Shown here: one piece after another, positions 10,456 to 20,089 of the stretch
Numbering within the stretch: the first letter of the stretch is position 1
Layout: the number at the start of each line of letters is the position of its first letter
NCBI GenBank assembly: GCA_015680685.1
Contig: MNCI01004755.1
Span: forward strand, 288,347-352,346
Length of the DNA stretch: 64,000 nucleotides
Origin: Gnetum montanum
Lineage: Eukaryota > Streptophyta > Gnetopsida > Gnetales > Gnetaceae
Direction of reading: 5' to 3'
The notes under the pieces: model-generated
Told to the model about the DNA's origin: nothing
The model's input: only the letters and a program-made list of their open reading frames with translations
The model's database searches: none
Translations under genes and position numbers: made by a program

Positions 10456-11367
10456 CTATTCTTGAGATGGGAAGAGAATGGTGAAGATTACTTTGGTAGG
10501 AATCCTCATATCTCTAACACTCTCATAAGCAATCTCTGAAGTGATGAATGCTATTTTGTATCTATCATTCTTATCTACCATGATTTGATTATAACCTGAG
10601 AAACCATCTAAGAAAGAATATACTTGACAACCTGAGACTTTAATCAGCATCTCATCAATTTTTGGAAGTGGATACTTATCCTTTTTTGAGGCATCATTTA
10701 GATTTCTAAAGTCTACACAAAGCCTTATATCACCATTTTTCTTTCTCACTGGAACAAGGTTAGCAAGTCATGTTGAATATCATACTAGATATATGATTCG
10801 TGCTTGCAACAACTTCTTGATTTCGATTTTCATAGCTGGTTTAAATGATGGATTAAATTTCCTTTGTTTTTGCTTGACTATTTTACAACCTTCTATTAAA
10901 GGAATTTTATGTGTCATCACATCTAGTTGTGAATATCTTTCCTTTGTAACATTTAACATCTTTGACATCTTGTCTCATCCAAAATTCACTACCTCAAAAG
11001 CTTGACTATCTGGGTTTTGTATATCCTTTCCAGTAAGGAAATTTTTCTTGAATTCATGTTCCAAGTCAATCATCCTTTTTGGAATGAAATTAGCTTTGGA
11101 GTTTGACGACATTTCAGGTATCACTTGACCCTCAAATTCTTGTTTGTTTTTCATAAATCTTAGTACTTGATCATCATCTTCAAATACTTGTAAATGTCTT
11201 ATATTATCTAGTATTGATGGCTGATGTTCTTCTTCAATCATGACATCTTTGTAACTTTCTATTATTTTCATATCCAATGTTGAAGCTGCCTTTGCCAAAT
11301 CATCTACTATAAGATTCTCTGCTCTATTTATATGCTCTATTTGGCAATGTTGAAACTAATCTAACAT
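10456..11367 (-). pseudogene. Element G pol: linker and truncated reverse transcriptase
   Basis: The minus strand encodes HKIPLIEGCKIVKQKQRKF, a stop near 10780, then VPVRKKNGDIRLCVDFRNLN, KDKYPLPKIDEM and SFLDGFSGYNQI, the fingers and first palm part of a Tat-like Gypsy RT (copies RNA into DNA). After KIAFIT the sequence departs from the family: the normal continuation toward the YxDD/FxDD catalytic loop is replaced by SEIAYESVRDMRIPTKVIF and a stop at 10456. So the RT active site, RNase H and integrase are all gone, which looks like one internal deletion joining RT to the distal end of pol. Confidence 0.85.
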
Positions 11368-11686
11368 NNNNNNNNNNNNNNNNNNNNNNNNNNNNNNNNN
11401 NNNNNNNNNNNNNNNNNNNNNNNNNNNNNNNNNNNNNNNNNNNNNNNNNNNNNNNNNNNNNNNNNNNNNNNNNNNNNNNNNNNNNNNNNNNNNNNNNNNN
11501 NNNNNNNNNNNNNNNNNNNNNNNNNNNNNNNNNNNNNNNNNNNNNNNNNNNNNNNNNNNNNNNNNNNNNNNNNNNNNNNNNNNNNNNNNNNNNNNNNNNN
11601 NNNNNNNNNNNNNNNNNNNNNNNNNNNNNNNNNNNNNNNNNNNNNNNNNNNNNNNNNNNNNNNNNNNNNNNNNNNNNNNNNNNNNN
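11368..11686. other. Assembly gap (run of N)
   Basis: 319 unknown bases inside element G between the protease and RT parts. True length is unknown. Confidence 0.99.
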
Positions 11687-12220
11687 TTCTTTCCAAGGTA
11701 GCCATATGTGAGAATAATCTGTTGATATGTAACTTGAGAAATTCTTGCTCCAACTTCTACTCAATAAGAGACTATGTGAATCTGGTATATCTACCACTTG
11801 AATAGTTACTCTACTTCTAACGTGGGGTTCAGAAGCAATTTCCAATAGGAAATTTGGTAATTGACCCACAATCTTCACTCTACTTTTATCCACTTGAAAA
11901 ATATTTTTATTTGACTTTTTCAGAATGAAACCAAGTTTCTTACATATAGACAATGGCATTATAGTAGACGTAGCTCCAGAATCAATCAAACAATTGTGTA
12001 AGTATTTATCCTTTAATTTCATTGTCAAAATAAAAGGAGGAGATTCCTTATCATATGAGGTCTTTAATTTCTCATCATTATTAGACACATAACTTAACTC
12101 TGATTCTTTAACTCTCCTTTTACCTTTAATGAACTCTAAAGCCTTTTTTTGCTGATATCCTATTTGAAGCAACTGGTAAAAGCTAATATTGGCCTTGACA
12201 TGTTTAAGGTCTTCAATCAA
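11687..12220 (-). pseudogene. Element G aspartic protease
   Basis: The frame carries KDKYLHNCLIDSGATSTIMP (about 12010-11950): the Asp-Ser-Gly-Ala active site of retropepsin, which cuts the Gag-Pol polyprotein. PNFLLEIASEP and a diverged region ending DSHSLLLSRSW at the usual LxGRxW site follow. The frame is open from 12220 to the gap. It is the best-kept coding part of the element. Confidence 0.85.
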
Positions 12221-12240
12221 ATCATACTCTCCATCACCAA

Positions 12241-13659
12241 TAAAGCTTGGTTTCTTTATCCATTTATTAAAAGACTGATTTGAAGTGCTTTGCTCTACTT
12301 GATTGTCTTTACTTTTATTCTTATCTCTTCTATTTGGCTCAAAAGCTTTTCTCTTAGTAGATGGATTAGTAATAACATTTGAGGGTCTAGAAGTAGTTAG
12401 CTTTCCTTAGATCGAAGATTATATCCATTTTGCTCATTGTTATTGCATTCTTCATTTGAAGACACATCTTCTTTAGAACTTGATAGAGAAGAAGTATCAC
12501 TAGATCCATTGCTAGAAGATTTACTTGCATAATGAACACTAGATAACTCATTATCAGATTCAATATCAGGAAATTTGGACATAATAAAGTCACTTTCATC
12601 CTCATCTTCTGCTAACTTAGTGTCTTGATGTTTATGCTTTCTATTTTTCCTTTCTTCCTTGATATTAACTCTTGCCAAGGCTTTTTCAAGCTTCACTATT
12701 TTTTTAGACATATCTCTCATTAATTGTCCTTTTCTAGATTCCACTCTGTCATGTTCTTGCTCTATCTTAACGTGAGATGGACCTAGTAAAGCTTTAAAAT
12801 GAGCAAAATCTTGCATAGGAATCATAACTCTTTCTTCTCTTTTTTGAATTGCAATATTTTCTTCAGGATTCAAGTTCAACTATTTTTCTAACTGTATAGC
12901 TTCACTAAAGTAGTCATTTAGTGTAGTTAAGTTTGGAGTTCTCCTTAACCAAATTGAAATGTTGGGGTTAATAGCCTTGAGATAAGTTTCTTTAAGCATT
13001 TCTTTTGATGGCCTATATCTTTGGAAGAGTCCACAAATTTGTTGAAACTTGATGTTAAAATCTCTAATTGACTCTTTAACTCCTTAATTAACTTGTATCA
13101 GCCCATAGTATAGTTGTTGTTGATCTAATTGATTACCAAACTAGGCTAAGAAAAGATTCTTCATGTCATCCCAACTTGTAATACTATTACTTGGTAAGTT
13201 TGAATACCAAATCTGAGCCATATCCTTTAGATTTGATACAAACAACCTACAAGCTTGATCTTCATGTTGAATATTTGCATGAGCTAAAGCTAACTCAAAC
13301 ATGTGAATATATTCTTCAGCTAAATAAGCTTTTCCAGGAATAAAAGGCTCAGGCAAATATTTGTAAACTACCTTAGGAATATCATTGTAATTCTGAAATC
13401 CTAATGGTGTAACTCCTTGCCAAGGATTTGCCATCCTATTCCTTTGAAATGTTGAACTCTTAGACTTTCTAGATCTTCTCTTATGAATTGATAAACCAGA
13501 TATAATGGGTGATCTTCTTGATCTTCTAGTTTTCACTCCACTACTTGTTCCCAATTCAAAAACTTTCTTTTGTTCTTCTTCTAATGAAGAATTAGTCTTA
13601 GAATCAAGAATATCTTTTGAAACTTTTAAATTTTCCAAACTATCAATCTTCTTGGTCAT
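12241..13659 (-). pseudogene. Element G gag
   Basis: Gag forms the virus-like particle. The open part 13659-13141 starts with a Ser/Arg-rich region (SRRSPIISGLSIHKRRSRKS) and runs into the capsid-like motif DQACRLFVSNLKDMAQIWY and LPSNSITSWDDMKNLF, the classic retrotransposon gag order. Reading on through stops, 13140-12880 gives FNIKFQQICGLFQRYRPS and NPNISIWL, and 12879-12397 gives a charged C-terminal part with a Ser-rich stretch. No CCHC knuckle is visible. Two or more stops break it. Confidence 0.85.
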
Positions 13660-13763
13660 GAACTGAAAATAGTGTTTAATTTCTTAAGCCTTTATAGTAA
13701 CAAAGAATGGTTGATGTGCTAAAATTATAAGGCTTATGAACTTAGAGGCTAAATTTTCAGCCC

Positions 13764-13784
13764 TCCTTCTAGCGCCAAAAGAAC
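13764..13784 (-). promoter_or_regulatory. Element G primer-binding site candidate
   Basis: Directly after the 5' LTR the element strand reads GTTCTTTTGGCGCTAGAAGG. TGGCGC would pair with a tRNA ending GCGCCA. A closely similar sequence (GTTTTTGGGAACTAGAAGG) follows LTR A at 27374, which supports its role. I cannot name the tRNA without a search. Confidence 0.65.
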
Positions 13785-15921
13785 TGTTGGCGACCATTTG
13801 GGACGCGACCACCAATGAGTGTCCTCGAATAGGATTTAGGTGCTTGCTAGTCTTCTGGCAACACCAAGGCCCAGATACCTCCAAATAAACTTGGTAGTTA
13901 ATGTGAGTATGTGTGTGTGCTGTTGCGGTGTGCGGTTGTGAAAAACAATTAGGTTGTGTGTAAAACTACAAATGACTTATCTTAAAGAGATTCAACCAAC
14001 TTTGCCAAGTACTGTGAGTTGTTGGGAGTTCCTATTTTGTTCAATTGCCTAGTCTATGCTGTCCTTATAATACCTACTTGTAACAAATAAATTTTTGCAA
14101 AAACATTTGAGCATAACTCTACGAATCTACTTCTAATTTTCCCCAGAGAAAGAGATAGTTCCACAAGAAAAGTGGAAATAGAGCGAGATTCAATGGAAAT
14201 AGAAAGAAGAGAAAAAGAAAGCAGATTTGTGTAAAGATCTCAAATATTTGAACAAGGTAAAATGATACGAGTAAACACTTCACAATAAAGCTATCCAAAA
14301 TTTAATAACTACGAATTTTTCAAATTTCCAAGGCTCAAATAAGCAATTTCTTCAAGACAATCCTACTATGCTACCCAAAAAATTGCTTCCTAAACTATCA
14401 CGTACCAGACTCTATTTTGGCTAGATAATGGACATCAACAATTGCATTCAATAGAACCTTTAAAAGACTTGAAAATTTCTGATTGAAATGCCATGGAGAT
14501 TTACTTTAAAGATAAAAGAAGCTATTCTGGTCCTATCAAAATACCAAAGATTTTCTGAACCCTCTTGACTATTGAATCGTTCAACGACTTGACTACATGC
14601 AGAGGCTCTCTTACAACAATCTCAATAGCGGTTCTTATACATTGCACAATAATAAAATTCACTACTAAACTGCTGTTAAGGATTTCAAACACAAGCTCTT
14701 CTATGGAAAAATTTTAATAGAAATTTTGTATCATGCAACAAGAATAATAAGAGCAATCTAAAAGTCCAAAAATTACTTGCCAAGCATGATACTATCTAAA
14801 CCACTAGCTAAACAATTTAAAAAAAAATAAAAAATAAACATAAATCATAGGACTATGACAAAGAGGCTGAAATATTGTCTTTAGCAAGTCATCTCACAAG
14901 AAATCTTTTACAATGTCTTCCTCCAAGAACCAAAGTGAGAGCCTAAGTGTGTTCAAGTAGTGTCTCTCCTTCCTACCCTTGAAGCCCTTTTAGAGGGTCT
15001 CATACGTAGTTAGGTAAGTTACAAAAATTTTGGGTGGTTATAACCACCATAGAGATAAAAAAGCTACAGTTGACAAGTGTCCCATGTAGTTGCCAAGTGG
15101 CCCATTCAGTTGCCAAATGGTCACCATGGAGATAAAAAAGTTGTAGTTGACAAGTGGCCTTTATAGTGGTTACAAACATTATGGGATTAAGGCTAGGAAG
15201 TTACAACTTCCACATAAAGTTACAATTATAGAAATAAAAGCTATGGTCGCCAAGTGTCCTATTGGATAACTATCCAATATAACTCCTTAGCATATCCAAA
15301 TTTTTAAATCAATATTAATACTCACTTGGTACACAACCAAGGGCTGTCAAATGTACAACAACATAATAATAACTAAATTACTTATATCAAATCCCAAACT
15401 TAATTAAAATAAATGTTGTATGACTTTGTAAATAAAGAAAATATTGAGGCCACGTGGCCTGTAAATAATGTGGGTTGGTCCAGGTAGTGAGGCCCATGGA
15501 AGTGGTTGTACCATCGGTAGTGCAAACTCGTGGATTACTCCCTTAACTAATGGACTGGTGTGTTGCTGTGGTGTGTCAGCTTTGCATCTATCTTCATTAT
15601 CACTGGAAATGATTTCCAGATTAAATCATGCATACCTATTGAATCTTCTTCTGGGTAACTGCAAGGAAGGAGATGATACTAAAGCAATTGGGCGGGGTGT
15701 CCAAACAAGAAGATGGTGGATTTCACAAACAACTGCCACTACAAAACAAGGCCCTGCCATGTTACGCCTCCTCCATCTTCGATGCTATTGATGTCGTTGC
15801 TAATTCCGTTTAGTTGCACCGATTCTGCTGGTGTCTGTTCCATTTTCTTGCGTTGATTTTTTTTGAAGGTTCTTTTATCCGTTTTCATGGCCTCAGTAGC
15901 ATCAATGTGAAGAGGATTACC

Positions 15922-16150
15922 CTAGGGAACCCTATGATATTTGATTTTTTGCATGGTCCTTTCCGCGCTGAAAGCTTCAATGGAAGCCCTAAATTTCTCC
16001 GTAATTTTGGTGGCTTTAACAGACGCGATTCTTAAGTAGCGTAGAACCTTGTTCTGAGAAACACCAAAGCCGTTGACCTTGATGATGCTACAAAGGTCAC
16101 CATGCATGTTAACATTGACGGTTATGTAGGGATATCCTTCCACGTGGATA
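15922..16150 (-). pseudogene. Unrecognised LTR-encoded segment, 5' LTR copy
   Basis: Counterpart of 8834-9110: GYPYITVNVNMHGDLCSIIK and KATKITEKFRASIEAFS are kept. Function unknown. Confidence 0.35.
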
Positions 16151-16199
16151 GCTGGATACAGTGTTGCCGAAGCTTCTCGAAATCCACAAACTCCTCTGA

Positions 16200-17197
16200 A
16201 TTACTCTCCATCTCAATTTGATCCCTGGCCATTTCTCCTTGTCCAACCTTTAGAGAACCCTAGAAAATCTTGGTGGCACTCTTGATATCTTCAAGAGTAA
16301 ATTCTATGGGACAATCAATTTGGGTAAGATGATCTACCCTCTCGTTTGATGATGAAGTTCCTTGTACAAAAATGCCCTTAGGAGAAGGCAGAATGTTATG
16401 ACGAAAGTGTAGCGATGTAGGACTTGTAGTAGGTGGAGAGCAAATGGGATAAGAAGAAGCAGTAGGTTTAACTGTAGGGGCCACAGAAAATGGTGTGATT
16501 TCCTATTCCACAAGGCAGCTTCTGAGCACATTTCTACCTCCTTCACTGCTCTTTGTAGAGCTCAAAAGATTTGAAAGATAGTGGTTCAAGCAGATGTTGC
16601 AGTCCTCTATGGAAAGATCTTGCCAACACTGAACCATCCCATAAATAGTGACACTGCTGCCTTTGGTAGAACCTGCAGCATATCTGCTTTGTGGATCTGA
16701 GTTCACTTGCGCAATTAGATAGTAAGCAACTGCTGCTTGATTTTGTCAAAGCTATCAGGGTCTAAAACATTTTGTGGGTTGGTAAAGATACTAGATATCT
16801 ATCATTGTGTGTTGAAGTTGCCGCATGAAGTTGAAGAACTCAAATTGCATATAATAAGTTTTATACCAAATTGCAGCTCCCACATTGAGCTTGCAAGTTT
16901 CTTGAATCCTTTTTGGAAGCCTGAACAACTAAAACACTGGTTGGCCATCTGGTCTCCTTTGCACTAGAACAAGCCATAGACTGTGTTATTTCCCTGCTCA
17001 ACAATAGAGATGTTGAATGCTACAGGTTGTGAAGATGCTTTCACAAGGTTATCCAAGACTGTGTCAATATTTTTGGCCAACTGAGTTCCTTTTGTGTAGT
17101 TGCTAAGGTTGCAGCCAGGGTTGATGTAACTGCAAATGACCCAGCAGTAGCATAGGACGAGTAGTACCAAAGCTGAGATGATGCAGTTGTTCGCCAT
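16200..17197 (-). pseudogene. DUF26 cysteine-rich receptor-like kinase fragment, 5' LTR copy
   Basis: Same layout as 9150-10123: ATG at 17197 (an upstream in-frame ATG at 17236 extends it but has no counterpart in the other copy), signal peptide, CNLSNYTKGTQ, VYGLF, the same TAG stop, then the C-x8-C-x2-C region. The second DUF26 is better kept here: VTIYGMVQCWQDLSIEDCNIC retains all three Cys. The stalk and EFTLEDIKSATKIF kinase start follow at about 16315-16260, with a stop where the other copy reads on. The shared TAG shows that the gene was already broken when this element integrated. Confidence 0.85.
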
Positions 17198-17321
17198 TAC
17201 TTTCTGTTGATGCTTATAGAAGCATAGGTCTTTCAACTCATCATGAAAATGGAAGCCTGCTTTACAATAATACTCTGAATCATCTAATCCTGTTCTATGA
17301 AATGGCCAAAATGTGCCAACA

Positions 17322-17326
17322 TAAAG
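17322..17326. repeat. Element G target-site duplication, right copy (TAAAG)
   Basis: Identical to 6717-6721. Confidence 0.95.
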
Positions 17327-18530
17327 ATATCTTACAAAAATTTGATCCTAAAATTGATGAAGGAATTTTCTTAGGATATTCTTCCATTAGTAGAACATAT
17401 AAAGTCTTTAACAAAAGAAAAAATGTTATAGAAGAAACTATTAATGTTAAAATTGATGATAGTGACATTACTTATCCACAACCTGGTGATGAAGTAGTTT
17501 CCATTCAAAAGTTATCTAGTGCCTCACAAGTATAAACTGAAAAAAATTTAGAATTGGATAGTGAACATGAGGAAGAGCATGAGGATGAACATGAGAAGAT
17601 ATCACCAGTCTAATCTAAGATGCCTAAACTTAGTAGAACATACTCTCTCAATAATGCAATTGGACAAGTACAAGATGGGATTCATACTAGGAGCCAAACT
17701 AAGAAAATTTGTGCCTATGCAGCATATATATCACAACTAGAATCCAAAAACTTCAAAGTAGAAGGAGAATAAGGATGGATTTCAACTATGCAAGATGAAT
17801 TAAATAAATTTACTAGGAATGATGTGTGGGAGTTGGCACCTAAATCAAACCATAAATCAATTATTGAAAAAAAGGGTATTTAGGAATAAAATTAATGAAA
17901 ATCAAACTATCATTAAAAATAAAGGTAGGCTAGTTACAAAAGGCTATAATCAACAAGAAGGAATTTATTTTAATTAGACTTTTGCTCTCATTGTTAGAAT
18001 TGAATCTATTAGACTTCTTTTGACATATGCTAGTATTAAAAATATCAAGCTAGACCAAATGGATGTGAAAAGTGCCTTTTTGAATGGGACCATACAAGAA
18101 GAGGTATATGTTGAACAAAATAAAAGATTTATAGATCCCATTAATCCATATCATGTTTACAAGCTCAAGAAGGATTTCTATGAGCTTAAACAAGCTCCTA
18201 GAGTTTGGTACAAAAGACTTTCTCAATACCTTACATCCAATGGCTTCGAAAGAGGTAAGGTTGATGTCACTTCATTTCTAAAAAGAGAAAGTAATGATTT
18301 ACTTATTGTTCAAATCTATGTTGATGACATTATTTTTGATGCCACTAATGAAATTCTATGTAAGAAGTTTTTAGATCTTATGCAGTCAGAATTTGAAATG
18401 AGCATGATGAGAGAGCTTAACAACTTTCTTGCATTTCAAATTTATCAAACAAAAGAGGAAACCTTTATTTGTCAAACCAAATATATCAAAGATTTACTAC
18501 TCAAATTCAACTTAGCAGAGTTAAGGTAAA
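17322..18530 (+). pseudogene. Copia-1 pol continued: integrase end and reverse transcriptase
   Basis: The frame cut at 6721 resumes here: NDK from the left side plus DILQKFDPKIDEGIFLGYSS, the conserved integrase C-terminal/linker motif of Copia. A stop at 17533 and an acidic linker follow. RT follows with MDVKSAFLNGTIQEEVYVEQ (about 18058-18118), YELKQAPRVWYKRL and the catalytic loop YVDDIIF (18317-18337), then MSMMRELNNFLAFQI. 18020-18529 is one open frame of 169 residues with active-site Asp-Asp kept; a stop near 17881 separates it from the upstream part. Confidence 0.9.
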
Positions 18531-18895
18531 AAACACTCCTATTGCAGTAGATTTTAAGCTCACCAAAGATGATCAAGGAAAACTTTTTGATCACAAGCTT
18601 TACAAAGGTATGATAGGTAGCCTACTTTATTTAATTGCTAGTACACTAGAAATAACATTAAGTGTAGTAATTTTTTCTAGATATTAAGCCAATCCAAAAT
18701 AATTTTATTTAAAGATTGTTAAATGTATTTTTCATTAGTTAAAAGGTACTACTAATTGTGGACTTTGATATCCAAAGGATTTTCCACTTGATCTTGCTAG
18801 ATATTGTGATGTAGATTGGGCAAGTTATTCAAATGACCATCAAAGCATAAGTGGAAATTACTTTTTCCTAGGAAAAATCCTTGTCTCCTGAACAA
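18531..18895 (+). pseudogene. Copia-1 RNase H, truncated
   Basis: MIGSLLYLIASTLEITLSV (from 18609) is the connection motif before RNase H, followed after a frame change by CGLWYPKDF, CDVDWASYSND and SISGNYFFLGKILVS (to about 18890), which is the Copia RNase H start (DxDWAG, STSGYxFxLG). The remaining half of RNase H is missing and non-coding sequence follows to the 3' LTR. Confidence 0.85.
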
Positions 18896-19035
18896 TCATT
18901 TTGTTCCATTTTGGTATATTTATTTAAGGGGACTTCTTCCAATCCTTTTTATTTTTATCCAAAAATGGGTAGATAAAAAATACATTTTTTATTATGTGAA
19001 TCTACTAACCCATTGTCTTAATTTTTGGACAACAC

Positions 19036-19050
19036 CAAAAAGGAGGAGAT
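19036..19050 (+). promoter_or_regulatory. Copia-1 polypurine tract
   Basis: AAAAAGGAGGAGA directly before the TGTTGAC start of the 3' LTR. Confidence 0.85.
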
Positions 19051-20089
19051 TGTTGACTTTTTGGTATGTGAAAACCTTAAGGAAAATGGAGAACATAAAA
19101 TTTTTGTTGTGGATAATGTGTTTGCAAGATGAATAAGAACTCCACAGCGAGATGTCGAAATGAAGACTACATGGAGAAGATAAGAGCATGGACGAAAACA
19201 AAGGCTACAAATCAAATGAAGATGCTCTAAGGAATAGCAAGAAGGAAAATTGACAAAATAAAGCCTTAGAAGAAAAAGCTCAAAATTTGAGGAGGTGTCT
19301 CCTAAAAATAGTAGACATCTACATCTAGGAGTAGACATCCCAGAAAAGATGTTCCATTTTCCAGTGAGACATCTCTCTTGAATTTAGGGCAATCTCAAGT
19401 AGACATCCCAACTTCAAAGTATACTTCTACACTATCCATTAGGTAGTTGTTCCATAAATTTGGGAGAATTTTTGGAAACTCTAAGGCTATAAGAAGACAT
19501 CAAAATCTTGGAAATTGTGAAAATACTATACACAAGATCAATCATTATCTATTCTAACCTATTGTATTCTTGCTCTTCATTGTAACATCATTTACTTGGC
19601 TGTATGTTGTACTAAGCTTCAAGTACAAGGACTTGTAAATTTAGTTACATTATTTTCTTGTATGTTTCTCTCTTTCTTGTAGCCCTATAGGGTCAATGTA
19701 CTTCTTGTGGAAAGGCATCCATATTGAGCTTGTTCAGACCTTGCAAGGGTAAGTGGTTTTGTAGCATCAAAACACTCCAAAGTGTAGCTCAATTTTCTAA
19801 AGGTTGTAAGATATTTAAAATCACGTCTTGAGCTTGTTGAGACCATGCAAGGTTGATTATTTTCACAATGATGAAGCACTCTGGTGCAGAGCTTAGGGCT
19901 TGTACATGGTGTTGTGTCCTCCAAATCAAATTTATTAAGAAACAAAGTCCAAAGGTATTCATGAAATCTACCCTTCAAGTGTGAACATACCCAAGTTGGA
20001 AAACCATGTAAAATTTGGTGTTTTTATGTGGAAAGTGAATTTTTAATTAGGAAACTTATTCAATCCCCCTTCTAAGTTCTCAATCCTCA
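19051..20089 (+). repeat. Copia-1 3' LTR
   Basis: Direct repeat of 3702-4759; it ends CCTCA at 20089. Open frames on the minus strand inside it are chance frames. Confidence 0.93.

Larger units (their letters stand above)
6722..17321 (-). mobile_element. Element G: Gypsy retrotransposon with CRK gene inside its LTRs
   Basis: A complete but non-autonomous minus-strand Ty3/Gypsy element of 10.6 kb. Evidence: perfect duplication TAAAG on both sides; two direct repeats of 3.53 kb with TGTTGGC...GCCAACA ends; a primer-site candidate next to the 5' LTR and a polypurine tract next to the 3' LTR; and gag, protease and part of RT between them on the minus strand. RNase H and integrase are absent. Each LTR carries a decayed DUF26/CRK gene in the same direction as the element. 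Roughly 5-7% difference between LTRs in the stretches I compared, nearly all transitions, makes it fairly old. A 319-base gap (N) lies in its protease/linker part. Confidence 0.95.
13785..17321 (-). repeat. Element G 5' LTR (3,537 bp)
   Basis: Direct repeat of 6722-10248 with the same TG...CA ends. In element direction this is the upstream LTR: gag starts about 125 bp beyond it at 13659. Confidence 0.95.
3702..20089 (+). mobile_element. Copia-1: LTR retrotransposon split by element G
   Basis: Two direct repeats of about 1.05 kb (3702-4759 and 19051-20089), both starting TGTTGAC(C/T)TTTTGGTATG and ending TTCTAAGTTCT(T/C)AATCCTCA, flank the Copia order gag, zinc knuckle, protease, integrase, RT, RNase H. 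That order marks Pseudoviridae-type elements. Removing element G and one target duplication (10,605 bp) leaves about 5.8 kb, a normal Copia size. Stops and frame changes occur throughout, integrase has lost a catalytic Asp, and RNase H stops early, so the element is dead. I could not find a convincing 5-bp target duplication (AGTCT against AGCAT). Confidence 0.93.

Noticed and set aside
16334-16546. Hydrophobic Leu-rich minus-strand frame in the G LTRs (also 9230-9472) as the missing CRK membrane segment
   Set aside because: It is another frame of the Pro/Ser stalk; the frame that continues into the kinase start is not hydrophobic. A frameshift could change this, but nothing supports it.
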